A DNA stretch of 64,000 bases, taken from NCBI GenBank assembly GCA_964640995.1, contig CAZXJJ010000001.1, positions 310,001 through 374,000 on the forward strand. The letters run 5' to 3'. The notes beneath the pieces were generated by a model. It was not told the DNA's origin. It saw only the letters and a list, made by a program, of their open reading frames with translations, and made no database searches. Positions 33,361-42,545 of the stretch are shown here, in pieces. The stretch comes from JAAYUH01 sp964640995 (GTDB lineage Bacteria > Caldisericota > Caldisericia > B22-G15). The position numbers were made by a program, and so were the translations under genes. Position 1 is the stretch's first letter. Each line of letters starts with the position of its first letter.

Positions 33361-34065
33361 ATGTTAAAAGTTCAAGAACTTTTTGTATCTTATGGTCCAA
33401 TTGAAGCAATTCATGGTGTAAGTTTTGAAATAAAAGAAAGAGAAATAGTTTCAATTTTAGGTTCAAATGGTGCAGGTAAAACAACAATATTAAAAACAAT
33501 ATCAGGGGTTTTAAAACCAAAAAGTGGTGTTATTACTTTTGATGGAAAAGTTATAAATGGTCTTGATCCATATTTAATTGTAAAAGAAGGAATAATTCAT
33601 GTTCCAGAGGGAAGACACATTTTTCCTGATTTAACTGTAAAAGAAAATTTGCTTTTAGGTGGATACTTTTTAAATCAAAAAGAAACCAAAGATAGAGTCG
33701 ATTATGTTTTTTCAATTTTTCCAATTTTAAAAGATAGAATAAATCAAAAGGCAGGGTCTCTTTCTGGAGGAGAACAACAGATGCTAGCGATTGGAAGAGG
33801 ACTAATGGCAAAACCAAAAATTCTTCTTTTAGATGAACCATCCTTAGGTCTTGCTCCAATTGTTATTACAAATATATTTAACATCCTTTATGACCTTTCA
33901 AAAAAAGAGGGTTTATCAGTTCTTCTTGTTGAGCAAAATGCCAAAAAAGCACTAGCAATATCTGATAGAGCATATGTTTTGATGAATGGAGTGATAATTT
34001 TTTCGGGTGAGAGTTCAGAACTTAAAGATAAAGAAGAAGTTAAAAAACTTTACTTAGGGAGGTAA
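33361..34065 (+). CDS. livF: ABC transporter ATPase, LivF-like
   Basis: Second ATPase of the HAAT-class importer, 234 residues. Walker A GSNGAGKTT, signature SLSGGEQQMLAIGRGL, Walker B ILLLDEPSLGLAP and the switch in LLVEQNAKKAL are all standard. The text HVPEGRHIFPDLTVKENL is typical of LivF. It pairs with the preceding LivG-like ATPase; together they power the LivH/LivM permeases. Gene order here is G-F-H-M after the binding protein. Confidence 0.92.
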   Translation: MLKVQELFVSYGPIEAIHGVSFEIKEREIVSILGSNGAGKTTILKTISGVLKPKSGVITFDGKVINGLDPYLIVKEGIIHVPEGRHIFPDLTVKENLLLGGYFLNQKETKDRVDYVFSIFPILKDRINQKAGSLSGGEQQMLAIGRGLMAKPKILLLDEPSLGLAPIVITNIFNILYDLSKKEGLSVLLVEQNAKKALAISDRAYVLMNGVIIFSGESSELKDKEEVKKLYLGR

Positions 34066-34067
34066 AG

Positions 34068-34934
34068 ATGATTCTTTTGAATTTAATAATTAGAGGGTTA
34101 ATAAATGGTTCAATATACAGTTTAACAAGTATGGGTATTGTTTTAATTCTTTCAACAACAAATGTTATGAATTTTGCTCAAGGTGATATGGGAATGCTTC
34201 TTTCTTATTTTGCATTTTTCCTTCTTATAAGAAATCTTCCATATCCATTTGTTATGGTTATGACAATTTTACTTGGTCTTCTTTTGGGAGTTTCTCTTGA
34301 AAAATTTTTAATGAGCAGAGCAAGAAAAGTTTCTCACATTGGAATGGTTATGATAACACTTGCTTTAACAATGATTTTTGAAGGTTTTGTTGGTTACTTT
34401 TTTGGAACAATACCTATGCTTTTTCCAAAAGCGATATCTGGTCCACCGGTTGATTTGGCAGGAGTTATTCTTGATAGACAGGATATTTTTACTTTTATTG
34501 TCTCAATTTTTGTTTTACTTATATTTTTCACAATTTTATACAGAACAAAAGTTGGAATTGCAGCAAGAAGTTTATCTCAAGATGAATATGGAGCAAAAAT
34601 TCTTGGAATTCCAATAAACTCAATTTATCTTTTTATATGGTCTTCTGCTTTTGCAATTGCAGGGCTTTCTGGAATGCTTGTTGCGCCAAGACTTTCCCTT
34701 GAGCCAACTTTTATGATTGTTATTCAACTTAAAGGATTTATGGCAGCAGTTTTAGGTGGTATGAACTCAATTGTTGGTGCTGTTCTTGGAGGATTTTTGC
34801 TTGGGTTAATTGAGAACCTTGTTGCATTTTATATACCACAAATTAAAGATAGCTTTTCTCTAATTTTAATTGTTCTTGTTCTTCTTTTCTTACCAAGTGG
34901 AATTTTTGGAAAAAGAGAGGCAAGGAGAGCATAA
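34068..34934 (+). CDS. livH: ABC transporter permease, LivH-like
   Basis: Membrane permease of 288 residues with about eight helices. The NGSIYSLTSMGIVLILSTTNV start, NFAQGDMGML and the AVLGGMNSIVGAVLGGFLLG loop are LivH marks. It forms the channel with LivM. GGGAGG lies two to eight bases upstream of ATG 34068. Confidence 0.92.
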   Translation: MILLNLIIRGLINGSIYSLTSMGIVLILSTTNVMNFAQGDMGMLLSYFAFFLLIRNLPYPFVMVMTILLGLLLGVSLEKFLMSRARKVSHIGMVMITLALTMIFEGFVGYFFGTIPMLFPKAISGPPVDLAGVILDRQDIFTFIVSIFVLLIFFTILYRTKVGIAARSLSQDEYGAKILGIPINSIYLFIWSSAFAIAGLSGMLVAPRLSLEPTFMIVIQLKGFMAAVLGGMNSIVGAVLGGFLLGLIENLVAFYIPQIKDSFSLILIVLVLLFLPSGIFGKREARRA

Positions 34935-34935
34935 A

Positions 34936-35874
34936 ATGAAAAAATATATACCTTATATTTTATTGATATTTGTTCTTTTTTTACCAATTATTTTTAAAAC
35001 AAGACCTTCACTTATTGGATATTTTAACATTGTTTTAATTTTAGGAATCTCTGCACAAGGACTCAATTTACTTTTAGGTATTGCAGGTCAAATTTCTTTA
35101 GGACATGCAGCATTTATGGCTATTGGAGGTTATACTTCAGCAATTCTTGTTATGAATTATAATTTTCAATTTATCTTTGCTTTACTTTGTGGAATTTTGC
35201 TCGCATCCCTTTTTGGGTTAATAATTGGTTTTCCATCTTTAAGACTAAAAGGTTTTTATCTTGCAATAGCAACAATGGCACTTGGAAGTGTTGTTCAAGA
35301 TGTAATAAAGAGATTAAAAATTACTGGCGGAGACCATGGTTTAAGAAATATACCAAATATGAAAATTTTTGGGTTTGAATTTGTTTCAAACACATCAAGA
35401 TTCTATTTAATTCTTGCTCTATTTTTGCTTATAATATTTATATCAAGAAATTTTGTTAAAAGCAGGAGTGGCAAATCTTTAATAGCAATGAGAGATTCTG
35501 AATATGGTGCATTAACTGTTGGAGTTAATATAACAAAAGCAAAACTTTTGGCTTTTGTTCTCTCTTCATCTTTTGCAGGGCTTGCAGGTGTTCTTTATGC
35601 TCACACAATTTCATATCTTCATCCGATGAATTTTGGTTTAGCACTTTCAGTTGAACTTCTTGCAATGATAATAATTGGAGGAATAGCAACTCTCTGGGGA
35701 CCAATTTTAGGAGCTTTTATGTGGATAATTCTTCCTCTTATTATTGGAAGCAGATTAGAGATGCTTTCAACTGTAATATTTGGAATTGTTGTAATTTTTG
35801 TTGTTCTTTTCCTTCCAAGAGGTCTTTCAGAAATAATTTTTAAACTTAGAGAGAGTTTAAAATTTAAAGAATGA
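34936..35874 (+). CDS. livM: ABC transporter permease, LivM-like
   Basis: Membrane permease of 312 residues. Typical LivM text: LLLGIAGQISLGHAAFMAIG, GDHGLRNIP and GGIATLWGPILGAFMW. ATG 34936 is chosen because AGGAGAG lies just before it and the family's N-terminal helix starts there; the longer reading from 34870 would overlap livH by 65 bases. The stop overlaps the start of the double TetR gene by four bases (ATGA). Confidence 0.92.
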   Translation: MKKYIPYILLIFVLFLPIIFKTRPSLIGYFNIVLILGISAQGLNLLLGIAGQISLGHAAFMAIGGYTSAILVMNYNFQFIFALLCGILLASLFGLIIGFPSLRLKGFYLAIATMALGSVVQDVIKRLKITGGDHGLRNIPNMKIFGFEFVSNTSRFYLILALFLLIIFISRNFVKSRSGKSLIAMRDSEYGALTVGVNITKAKLLAFVLSSSFAGLAGVLYAHTISYLHPMNFGLALSVELLAMIIIGGIATLWGPILGAFMWIILPLIIGSRLEMLSTVIFGIVVIFVVLFLPRGLSEIIFKLRESLKFKE

Positions 35875-37103
35875 ATAAAACCACACTATCGAAAAAAGGA
35901 GAAGAAACAAGAAAAAAAATTATTGATACTGCAATTAAAATTTTTAGAGAGTATGGATATAGTGAAAGTTCAATAAAGAAAATTGCTGAATCCATTGGTC
36001 TTAAAAACTCTTCAATTTATAGATATTTTAAAAATAAAAAAGACCTATTTAATTTCATAATAAAAGAGTTTGAGAATAGATTAATCGATAGAATAAAAGA
36101 TAGAATAAAAGAAAAAGAAGATATTTTTGATAAAATTGAAAGATTTGTAATTGAGTATGTTGAATTTGTAAAGGAAAATAGAGAAATTTATGATATTTTT
36201 AGAGAAGCAGAATTTGTAAATATATCTCTTACAAAATATTATTACAATAAATTAGTAAAAATTCTTTCTGAAATTTTTGATAAAAAAATAAAAAATTGCG
36301 ATTGTGAGTCACTATCTTATTCAATTCTCGGCTCTTTTTATTTTATAATAATTGATTATCTTATCTGGGAAGATAAAAATTTAACTGATTCAGAGATTAA
36401 TTCTCTTTTAGATTTTATTAAAAATGGAATTGATAAAAAGGGTGATTTTGCTCCTTATTTAATTGAAGAAAAAAAGTATAAAGAGTTAGAGGAAAAGGAG
36501 AAAGAGAAAAGGGGAGATAGAACAAAAGAGAAAATTTTGAAAGTTTCTGAAAAACTTTTTGGAAAAAGAGGATTTTCAAGAACACACATTTCTCATATAG
36601 CAAGAGCGTCAAACATTGGAATTGGGACAATTTATCTATATTTCAAAACAAAAAAAGAACTTTTAAAAGAAGTTGTAATTTACCTCAATAAATCTTTGAG
36701 AGATTATATTTATTATTATATAAAAGATTTCAAAGACAGAAGAGAAATCGAAAATGCAGGTTTCCAAGCATTCTTTTATCTATTTAAAAATTTAGGATAT
36801 AGATATAGAATTGTAAGAGAATCAGAATTTGTTGATAAAGAAATTGGCTCTTGGTATTACAAAAGAATATCATCTTCATATACAAAAAGATTAAAAGAGG
36901 GTATGGAAAAAGGTGAAATAAGAGAAATTGACCCTCAAATTTTATCACTATCTTTAATAGGTATAGGACATACTCTTGGAATGAGATATTTTGTCTTAAA
37001 GAATGACGGTGATATTAAAAAGAACTCAATATTAACAACATTAAACTTTATCATGCATGGGTTAAATTATTTTTTAATGGAGGAAAGAGATGACAAAAAT
37101 TAA
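35871..37103 (+). CDS. Tandem (double) TetR-family regulator
   Basis: Single protein of 410 residues made of two complete TetR units. The first HTH is at residues about 10-58 (TAIKIFREYGYSESS, then KNSSIYRYFKNKKDL). The second is at about 218-265 (VSEKLFGKRGFSRTH, then IGIGTIYLYFKTKKELL). Each is followed by its own helical ligand-binding domain. A fused pair would bind as a pseudo-dimer or make tetramer-like contacts, which is rare for this family. It is co-transcribed with the transport and CoA genes by four-base overlap and so probably controls them in response to an acyl-CoA or the imported substrate. Confidence 0.85.
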   Translation: MNKTTLSKKGEETRKKIIDTAIKIFREYGYSESSIKKIAESIGLKNSSIYRYFKNKKDLFNFIIKEFENRLIDRIKDRIKEKEDIFDKIERFVIEYVEFVKENREIYDIFREAEFVNISLTKYYYNKLVKILSEIFDKKIKNCDCESLSYSILGSFYFIIIDYLIWEDKNLTDSEINSLLDFIKNGIDKKGDFAPYLIEEKKYKELEEKEKEKRGDRTKEKILKVSEKLFGKRGFSRTHISHIARASNIGIGTIYLYFKTKKELLKEVVIYLNKSLRDYIYYYIKDFKDRREIENAGFQAFFYLFKNLGYRYRIVRESEFVDKEIGSWYYKRISSSYTKRLKEGMEKGEIREIDPQILSLSLIGIGHTLGMRYFVLKNDGDIKKNSILTTLNFIMHGLNYFLMEERDDKN

Positions 37104-38388
37104 TGATTATAAGAGAAAATTAATCTCAATTGATGACCTTTTAAATAAAATTAAAGATAATGAAACATTAGTTGTTGCTCTCGGTGGTGCTCAGCCCTTT
37201 GGTTTTTTAAATTCTCTTCATAAAATAAAAGATAGAGTTAAAAATGTAAAAATAATAACTTGCCTTCTTTTAAAAGATTATGAATTTTTAAAATACTCAG
37301 GAAGAGAAAATTCTCCATTTATACTTGAAAGTTGGTATCTTTCAGACTTTGAAAGAAAAGTTTATAGTGAAGGAAGAGCAACATATATTCCAAATAACCT
37401 TCATAGAGCAGGAATAGAAAAAATTTCTTGTGAAAAAATAGATTACTTTATTGGAACTGCAACTCCAATGGATGAAAAAGGATTTTTCTCACTTTCCCTC
37501 TCTCTTGTTTATGAAAAAGAGATGATTGAAGCAGCAAGAGTTAAAATCTTAGAAATAAATGAAAATTTACCAAAAACCTTTGGAGATACATCAGTTTTCA
37601 TTGATGAAGTTGATTTTGTGGTAGAACACAACTCTCCTCTTCCAGAATTTCCATTTATTGAACCATCTGAGGTTGAACAAAAAATAGGAGAATATATTAG
37701 TGATTTGATTGAGGATGGTTCAACAATTCAACTTGGAATTGGTGGAATTCCAAATGCAATAACCAAATTTTTATATAACAAGAAAAATTTAGGAATTCAC
37801 ACAGAAATGATAACAGATGGAATGGTTGATTTGGTTGAAAATGGAATTGTCACAAACAAAGAGAAAACACTTTGGAAAGGAAAAACAATTGGTGCATTTG
37901 CTCTTGGAACAAAAAAACTTTATGATTTTATAAACAACAACTTATCTGTTGAACTTCATAGAGGTTCGGTTGTAAATGATCCCTACATAGTGAGACAAAA
38001 CAACAAAATGGTAAGTATTAATACATCTTTAATGGTTGATTTAACTGGGCAAGTTTGTTCTGAATCTTTTGGATGGAAACAATTCACTGGAACTGGTGGA
38101 CAACTTGATATGCATAGAGGAGCACAAATGTCAAAAGGTGGAAAAGGAATAATTGCTTTAAGATCCACTGCAAAAGGAGGAGAAGTTTCAACTATTGTTC
38201 CAATTTTACCTGAGGGAAGTTATATAACTGTTCCAAGACAAGATACAGATATTATTGTGACAGAATTTGGAGTTGTAAAACTTAAGGGGAAAAGCACAAG
38301 AGAAAGAGCATTATCTCTTATAAATATTGCAAATCCAGATTTTAGAGATAAACTGATTTTTGAAGCAAAAAAGTTAAATTTAATATAA
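37090..38388 (+). CDS. Acetyl-CoA hydrolase/transferase-family CoA transferase
   Basis: Probable CoA transferase of the 4-hydroxybutyrate CoA-transferase type, 432 residues, activating a carboxylic acid with acetyl-CoA as donor. The catalytic Glu lies in GIHTEMITDGM. IQLGIGGIPNAIT and the C-terminal VVKLKGKSTRERALSLINIA are family motifs. It overlaps the double TetR gene by 14 bases. With the thiolase and SDR it would activate and cleave an imported acid. The exact acid is not readable from sequence. Confidence 0.88.
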   Translation: MTKINDYKRKLISIDDLLNKIKDNETLVVALGGAQPFGFLNSLHKIKDRVKNVKIITCLLLKDYEFLKYSGRENSPFILESWYLSDFERKVYSEGRATYIPNNLHRAGIEKISCEKIDYFIGTATPMDEKGFFSLSLSLVYEKEMIEAARVKILEINENLPKTFGDTSVFIDEVDFVVEHNSPLPEFPFIEPSEVEQKIGEYISDLIEDGSTIQLGIGGIPNAITKFLYNKKNLGIHTEMITDGMVDLVENGIVTNKEKTLWKGKTIGAFALGTKKLYDFINNNLSVELHRGSVVNDPYIVRQNNKMVSINTSLMVDLTGQVCSESFGWKQFTGTGGQLDMHRGAQMSKGGKGIIALRSTAKGGEVSTIVPILPEGSYITVPRQDTDIIVTEFGVVKLKGKSTRERALSLINIANPDFRDKLIFEAKKLNLI

Positions 38389-38404
38389 AGGAGGTTTTTA
38401 ATTA

Positions 38405-39577
38405 ATGAGTGAAGTTTTTATAAGTTATCCTTTAAGAACTCCAATCGGAAAATATGGGGGAAGTTTAAAAGATATTGAAGCGCCTCGACTTGCAGGTTTT
38501 GTTATAAAAGAGATTTTAAATAGAAGTAAGTTAGATCCAAAAGATATTGATGATGTAATTTTAGGAAATGTTGTTATGGCTGGAGAAAAAATGAATCCAG
38601 CAAGGCAGGCAGCTCTTTTTGGTGGAGTAAGTGAGACAGTTCCTGCTTTTACATTAAATAGAGTTTGTGGTTCAGGGCTTCAAGCAGTAGTTTCTGGTGC
38701 AATGGAAATTGAGGTAGATTACTCAAAAATTGTTATTGCTGGTGGAATGGAAAATATGGATATGTGTCCATACCTTGTTATGAATGGAAGATGGGGATAT
38801 AGAATGGGAGATGGGATTCTTTATGATTCAATGTTAAGAGATGGTTTGAATGATGCTTTTACAGATAAACATGCTGGATTAATTACAGAAGAGTATCTTG
38901 TTCCAAAATATGGAATTACAAGAGAAGAGCAAGATAAATTTGCATTTGAGAGTCATATGAAAGCATCAAAAGCACAAGATGAGGGAGTTTTTAAAGAGCA
39001 AATTGTTCCAATAACTTTAAAAGATGGAACTATTTTTGATTTTGATGAATCAGTAAGAAAAGATACAACAGTTGAGAAACTTTCAAAATTAAAACCTGCA
39101 TTTAAAAAAGATGGAACAATTACTGCAGGAAATGCACCTGGATTAAATTCTGGTGCTGCATGCATGATTCTTTCAAACTATGAAAAAGTAAAAGAGTACA
39201 ATTTAGATGCTTTTGGAAGAGTTTTGTCTTATGGTGTTAGTGCAGTTGATCCAAATTTATTTGGAATTGCACCAGTTTATGCAATCCAAAAGACACTTCA
39301 AAAAGCAAATTTAAAAATAGAAGACATTGACCTTTTTGAAATAAATGAAGCATTTGCTGCAATTGCAGTTGCAATCAAAAAAGAGTTAGAGATTCCAGAT
39401 GAGAAGTTAAATGTTAATGGAGGCGCAATTGCCTTAGGACATCCAATTGGAGCAACCGGAGCAATTTTGGTTGTAAAACTCCTTCATGAATTAAGAAGAA
39501 GAAAAGGAAAATATGGAATAGCATCTTTGTGTATTGGTGGAGGGCAGGGAATAGCGATTCTAGTTGAAAGAGTATGA
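38405..39577 (+). CDS. Acetyl-CoA acetyltransferase (thiolase)
   Basis: Thiolase II-type enzyme of 390 residues. The acylated Cys is in NRVCGSGLQAV, the His is in GGAIALGHPIGATG, and the second Cys is in SLCIGGGQGIA, giving a complete active site. FEINEAFAA is also present. It would condense two acetyl-CoA or cleave a 3-oxoacyl-CoA; the operon context with CoA transferase and SDR favours cleavage. AAGGAGG precedes ATG 38405. It overlaps the methyltransferase gene by four bases. Confidence 0.93.
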   Translation: MSEVFISYPLRTPIGKYGGSLKDIEAPRLAGFVIKEILNRSKLDPKDIDDVILGNVVMAGEKMNPARQAALFGGVSETVPAFTLNRVCGSGLQAVVSGAMEIEVDYSKIVIAGGMENMDMCPYLVMNGRWGYRMGDGILYDSMLRDGLNDAFTDKHAGLITEEYLVPKYGITREEQDKFAFESHMKASKAQDEGVFKEQIVPITLKDGTIFDFDESVRKDTTVEKLSKLKPAFKKDGTITAGNAPGLNSGAACMILSNYEKVKEYNLDAFGRVLSYGVSAVDPNLFGIAPVYAIQKTLQKANLKIEDIDLFEINEAFAAIAVAIKKELEIPDEKLNVNGGAIALGHPIGATGAILVVKLLHELRRRKGKYGIASLCIGGGQGIAILVERV

Positions 39578-40260
39578 GTGAAAAACCAATTTTTGATTAT
39601 ATAGCAAATTATTATGACCAGTGGTTTGAAACTCCACTTGGTAAAAAAATTTTTGAGAGTGAAAAAAGAGCAATTGAATCTTTGATTGAAAATGGAGAAG
39701 GAAAGATAGCGCTTGACCTTGGAATTGGAACAGGGCTATTTACTCAAATTTTAAGAGATAAAGGATTTAGAGTAATAGGTGTTGATATTTCAGAAGAGAT
39801 GCTTAAGATTGCAAAAAGAAGAGGGTTTGAGGTTATAAAACATGACCTCAATGACCCTCTTCCTTTTGAAATTAACTCTTTTGATTTTGTTTTTTCAATG
39901 ACCTCAATTGAATTTTTAAAAGACCCAAAACCTCTTTTCAATGAAACAAAAAGAGTTTTAAAAGATGGAGGAAAATTTTTACTTATAACTTTAAACTCTC
40001 TTTCTCTATGGGCATTAAAAAGAAGAATTGAAGGATTTTTTAATAAAAATAACTTATTCAATAAAGGGAAGTTTTACTCTCCAAATTCCCTAAAAAATTT
40101 CTTTAAAGAGGGTTGGGAAATTTTAAGATGTGAGAGTAAAACTTTTATTCCTCCATGGAATCCAATTTTTCCATTTTTTTGGGAAAGGTTCTTTTCAAAA
40201 ATTTTCCCCTTCGCTGGTGCAATTTCAATAATTTTATTAAGAAAAAAACAGGAGGTTTAA
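39574..40260 (+). CDS. Class I SAM-dependent methyltransferase
   Basis: Cytoplasmic methyltransferase of 228 residues with the SAM-binding motif LDLGIGTGLFTQIL, the acidic VIGVDISEEML and the post-motif FDFVFSMTSIEFL. The C-terminal part resembles UbiE/Methyltransf_11 proteins. The substrate is unknown. ATGA overlap with the thiolase gene makes it part of the operon; it may modify an intermediate or be a passenger. A short YkoF-like gene follows two bases later. Confidence 0.82.
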   Translation: MSEKPIFDYIANYYDQWFETPLGKKIFESEKRAIESLIENGEGKIALDLGIGTGLFTQILRDKGFRVIGVDISEEMLKIAKRRGFEVIKHDLNDPLPFEINSFDFVFSMTSIEFLKDPKPLFNETKRVLKDGGKFLLITLNSLSLWALKRRIEGFFNKNNLFNKGKFYSPNSLKNFFKEGWEILRCESKTFIPPWNPIFPFFWERFFSKIFPFAGAISIILLRKKQEV

Positions 40261-40261
40261 T

Positions 40262-40504
40262 TTGATAGGAGCGCAAATAAGTATTTATCCATTAAGAGAA
40301 AAAACAATAACTGAAACATTAAACATTTTTTGGGAAGAGTTAAATTCAAGGGGGATTCAATATGAAGTTAATTCTTTTTCAACAATAATCTGGATGGAAG
40401 AGGATGAACTTTTTAAATTTTTAAGTGATGCATATAAAAAATTAAGAGAAAAAAGTATTGTTATGGTAGTAACAATTTCAAATGTTTGTCCTAAAGTTCC
40501 TTAA
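40262..40504 (+). CDS. YkoF/MTH1187-family small protein (thiamine-binding type)
   Basis: Protein of 80 residues, ferredoxin-like fold: QISIYPLREKTITETLNIFW, an internal VNSFSTIIWMEED strand and a final VVTISNV strand. The family includes YkoF-like thiamine/HMP-binding proteins and MTH1187-type proteins of unknown role. The start is TTG 40262, five bases after AGGAGG. Last gene of the operon on present evidence. Confidence 0.75.
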   Translation: MIGAQISIYPLREKTITETLNIFWEELNSRGIQYEVNSFSTIIWMEEDELFKFLSDAYKKLREKSIVMVVTISNVCPKVP

Positions 40505-40548
40505 ATTATAGAAAAAAAAGCAAAAATTTCATATAATTTAAATAGTTT

Positions 40549-42540
40549 ATGAAAAAGAGTGAATTTTTATTCTTTAAAAAATTTTTGTTTTTTATAGTAA
40601 TTCTTCTTATTCTTCTCCCTTCAACTCCAAAGATAAAATCAATTGATGCCTCAAAAGAAACAATTCTTGTTTTTGAGGCATCCTCTCTTCCAGATTCATT
40701 TAAAAATTATAAGCAGTTAAAAGAGAGTGAAGGTTTTAATGTTATAACACTAAATATCAATTCAATAAAAGAGAGTGATAAAGTTGAAGGTTTGAGAAAG
40801 TATTTGAGAGATAATTCAGAAAAATTAAATATTAAATATCTTTTGATTGTTGGTTCAGATAAGGTTTTTCCTATGAAAAGGTTATACCCAAGAGGAAGCA
40901 ATACTCATGACCAGTTTGATTCAGATTTTGAAGATACACCATCTGATATTTATTTTGTTGATCCTTTTGAGGATTTTGATAAAGATAAAGATGGAATTTT
41001 TGGAGAATATCCTGATGACAATATAAAAATAGACACATATATTTATGTTGGAAGAGTTCCTTTTGATAATATAAAAACTCTTGATAACTATTTCAAAAAA
41101 CTCACTCTATTTGAAAAGTTAAAATTCAGAGAGAAAAATTATGCTCTTTTAATTGGTGCATATCTTTCTTTTAAAGGTGAAACTTGGTATGATAGAATTC
41201 TTGAAAATGAAGATGGTGGAGAGTTTATGGAACTTCTTGCAAATGATTTTCTAATTAAAAATGGATTTACTCCAATTAGAGTTTATGAGAAAGACGGCAC
41301 ACTTCCATCATTTTACTTTTCAGATTACTCAATCTCAGAGAGAAAAATATCAGAACTTTTAAAATCAAAAGTTTTCGGATTTATAAATTTAAATGCACAT
41401 GGAAGTCCATATGGAGTTGCAGGATACAAATGGGATGATATGGATAAAAATTATCTATTTTCACTTGGGGAAGCGAAATTTTACACAATTTTAAATATTT
41501 CAGATATACCAAATGACTTTTTAGGAGGAGTTTTCTTTGCATCTTCTTGCCTTACAGCATATCCAGAAAGTGAAATAAATTTAGCAAAAGAGTATCTATC
41601 AAAAGGAGGAGCAGTATACATTGGAGGAACAAGAATTTCTTGGGGACCAACATATTGGAGAGACATTAATGATGGAGGTCTTTTAACAATAAATTACCTT
41701 TTTGTTAGAAATTTTATAGATAAAAAGGCGCGAGTTGGTGATGCTTTTTGGGAAAGTATAAAAGAGTATAGAGAAAATTACTTTGATAAAGATAAAGAAG
41801 ACCCAATTGATGCAGCACAAATGAACTCTTTCACATTTAATCTATTTGGAGACCCAACAATCAAACTTTCACTTGAAAGTGATTCATTTTATTTAAGCAC
41901 AGATAAATATACAAGATACTCTTTTGATAAAGATTTAGTTTTTATAAACACATTTATAAATAAAGGAGAAAATTATAAAGGTGATATAAAATTTGATAGA
42001 TTTAATTTTGTTGATGGTGGATTTATTGTTTTAAATAATGAAAGCACTTTTAAAATTCCTGAATATAATTTTGATGTAAATTTAAAGAAAATCAAAGAAG
42101 AAGATATAATTTACCTTTTTAAAATTGAAGATGAAGAGAAAGTAAAACTAATATGCTTAAGTGGTGAAGGAAAAATTTATTTAAGATTTTCAAAAAATTT
42201 AAAACCGAAGATTTCAAAATATTTTGACCCATATAGAAATATTGCAATTTTTGAAGTTAAACCACAAGATGAAATTATTTTTAATAAATTAGATAATGAG
42301 AAAGGTTTTATTGAAAGTTCTGATGATAAAATTATAGTTTTGAATGATAATTTGTTTGATTATAATGGAGATAATTTTATAAATCTAATAGACTTTTACA
42401 TTTTTACAAAACATTTTGGAAATTATAAAGATTCTTTAACTTATAATAGAATTTTTGATTTTGATTTAAATAATAAAATTGATGGAATTGACCTTGTTAT
42501 TTTCTCTTCATATTATGGTAAAACAAAAAAGGAGGATTAA
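40549..42540 (+). CDS. Exported C25 (gingipain-like) cysteine peptidase with dockerin-like tail
   Basis: Secreted protein of 663 residues with an N-terminal signal segment (FLFFIVILLILLPSTPKI). The peptidase domain (about 35-450) has the caspase-like His in NLNAHGSPYG and the Cys in GVFFASSCLTAYPESE, the dyad of gingipain-type enzymes, along with DIYFVDPFEDFDKDKDG and GRVPFDN family text. Residues about 600-660 (NGDNFINLIDFYIFTKHFGN and FDLNNKIDGIDLVIFSSYYG) form a duplicated EF-hand-like, dockerin-type module. The tail could bind calcium and attach the enzyme to a surface partner. No adjacent cohesin gene is seen in this window. No clear AGGAGG site is seen before ATG 40549. Confidence 0.85.
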   Translation: MKKSEFLFFKKFLFFIVILLILLPSTPKIKSIDASKETILVFEASSLPDSFKNYKQLKESEGFNVITLNINSIKESDKVEGLRKYLRDNSEKLNIKYLLIVGSDKVFPMKRLYPRGSNTHDQFDSDFEDTPSDIYFVDPFEDFDKDKDGIFGEYPDDNIKIDTYIYVGRVPFDNIKTLDNYFKKLTLFEKLKFREKNYALLIGAYLSFKGETWYDRILENEDGGEFMELLANDFLIKNGFTPIRVYEKDGTLPSFYFSDYSISERKISELLKSKVFGFINLNAHGSPYGVAGYKWDDMDKNYLFSLGEAKFYTILNISDIPNDFLGGVFFASSCLTAYPESEINLAKEYLSKGGAVYIGGTRISWGPTYWRDINDGGLLTINYLFVRNFIDKKARVGDAFWESIKEYRENYFDKDKEDPIDAAQMNSFTFNLFGDPTIKLSLESDSFYLSTDKYTRYSFDKDLVFINTFINKGENYKGDIKFDRFNFVDGGFIVLNNESTFKIPEYNFDVNLKKIKEEDIIYLFKIEDEEKVKLICLSGEGKIYLRFSKNLKPKISKYFDPYRNIAIFEVKPQDEIIFNKLDNEKGFIESSDDKIIVLNDNLFDYNGDNFINLIDFYIFTKHFGNYKDSLTYNRIFDFDLNNKIDGIDLVIFSSYYGKTKKED

Positions 42541-42545
42541 GTCAA

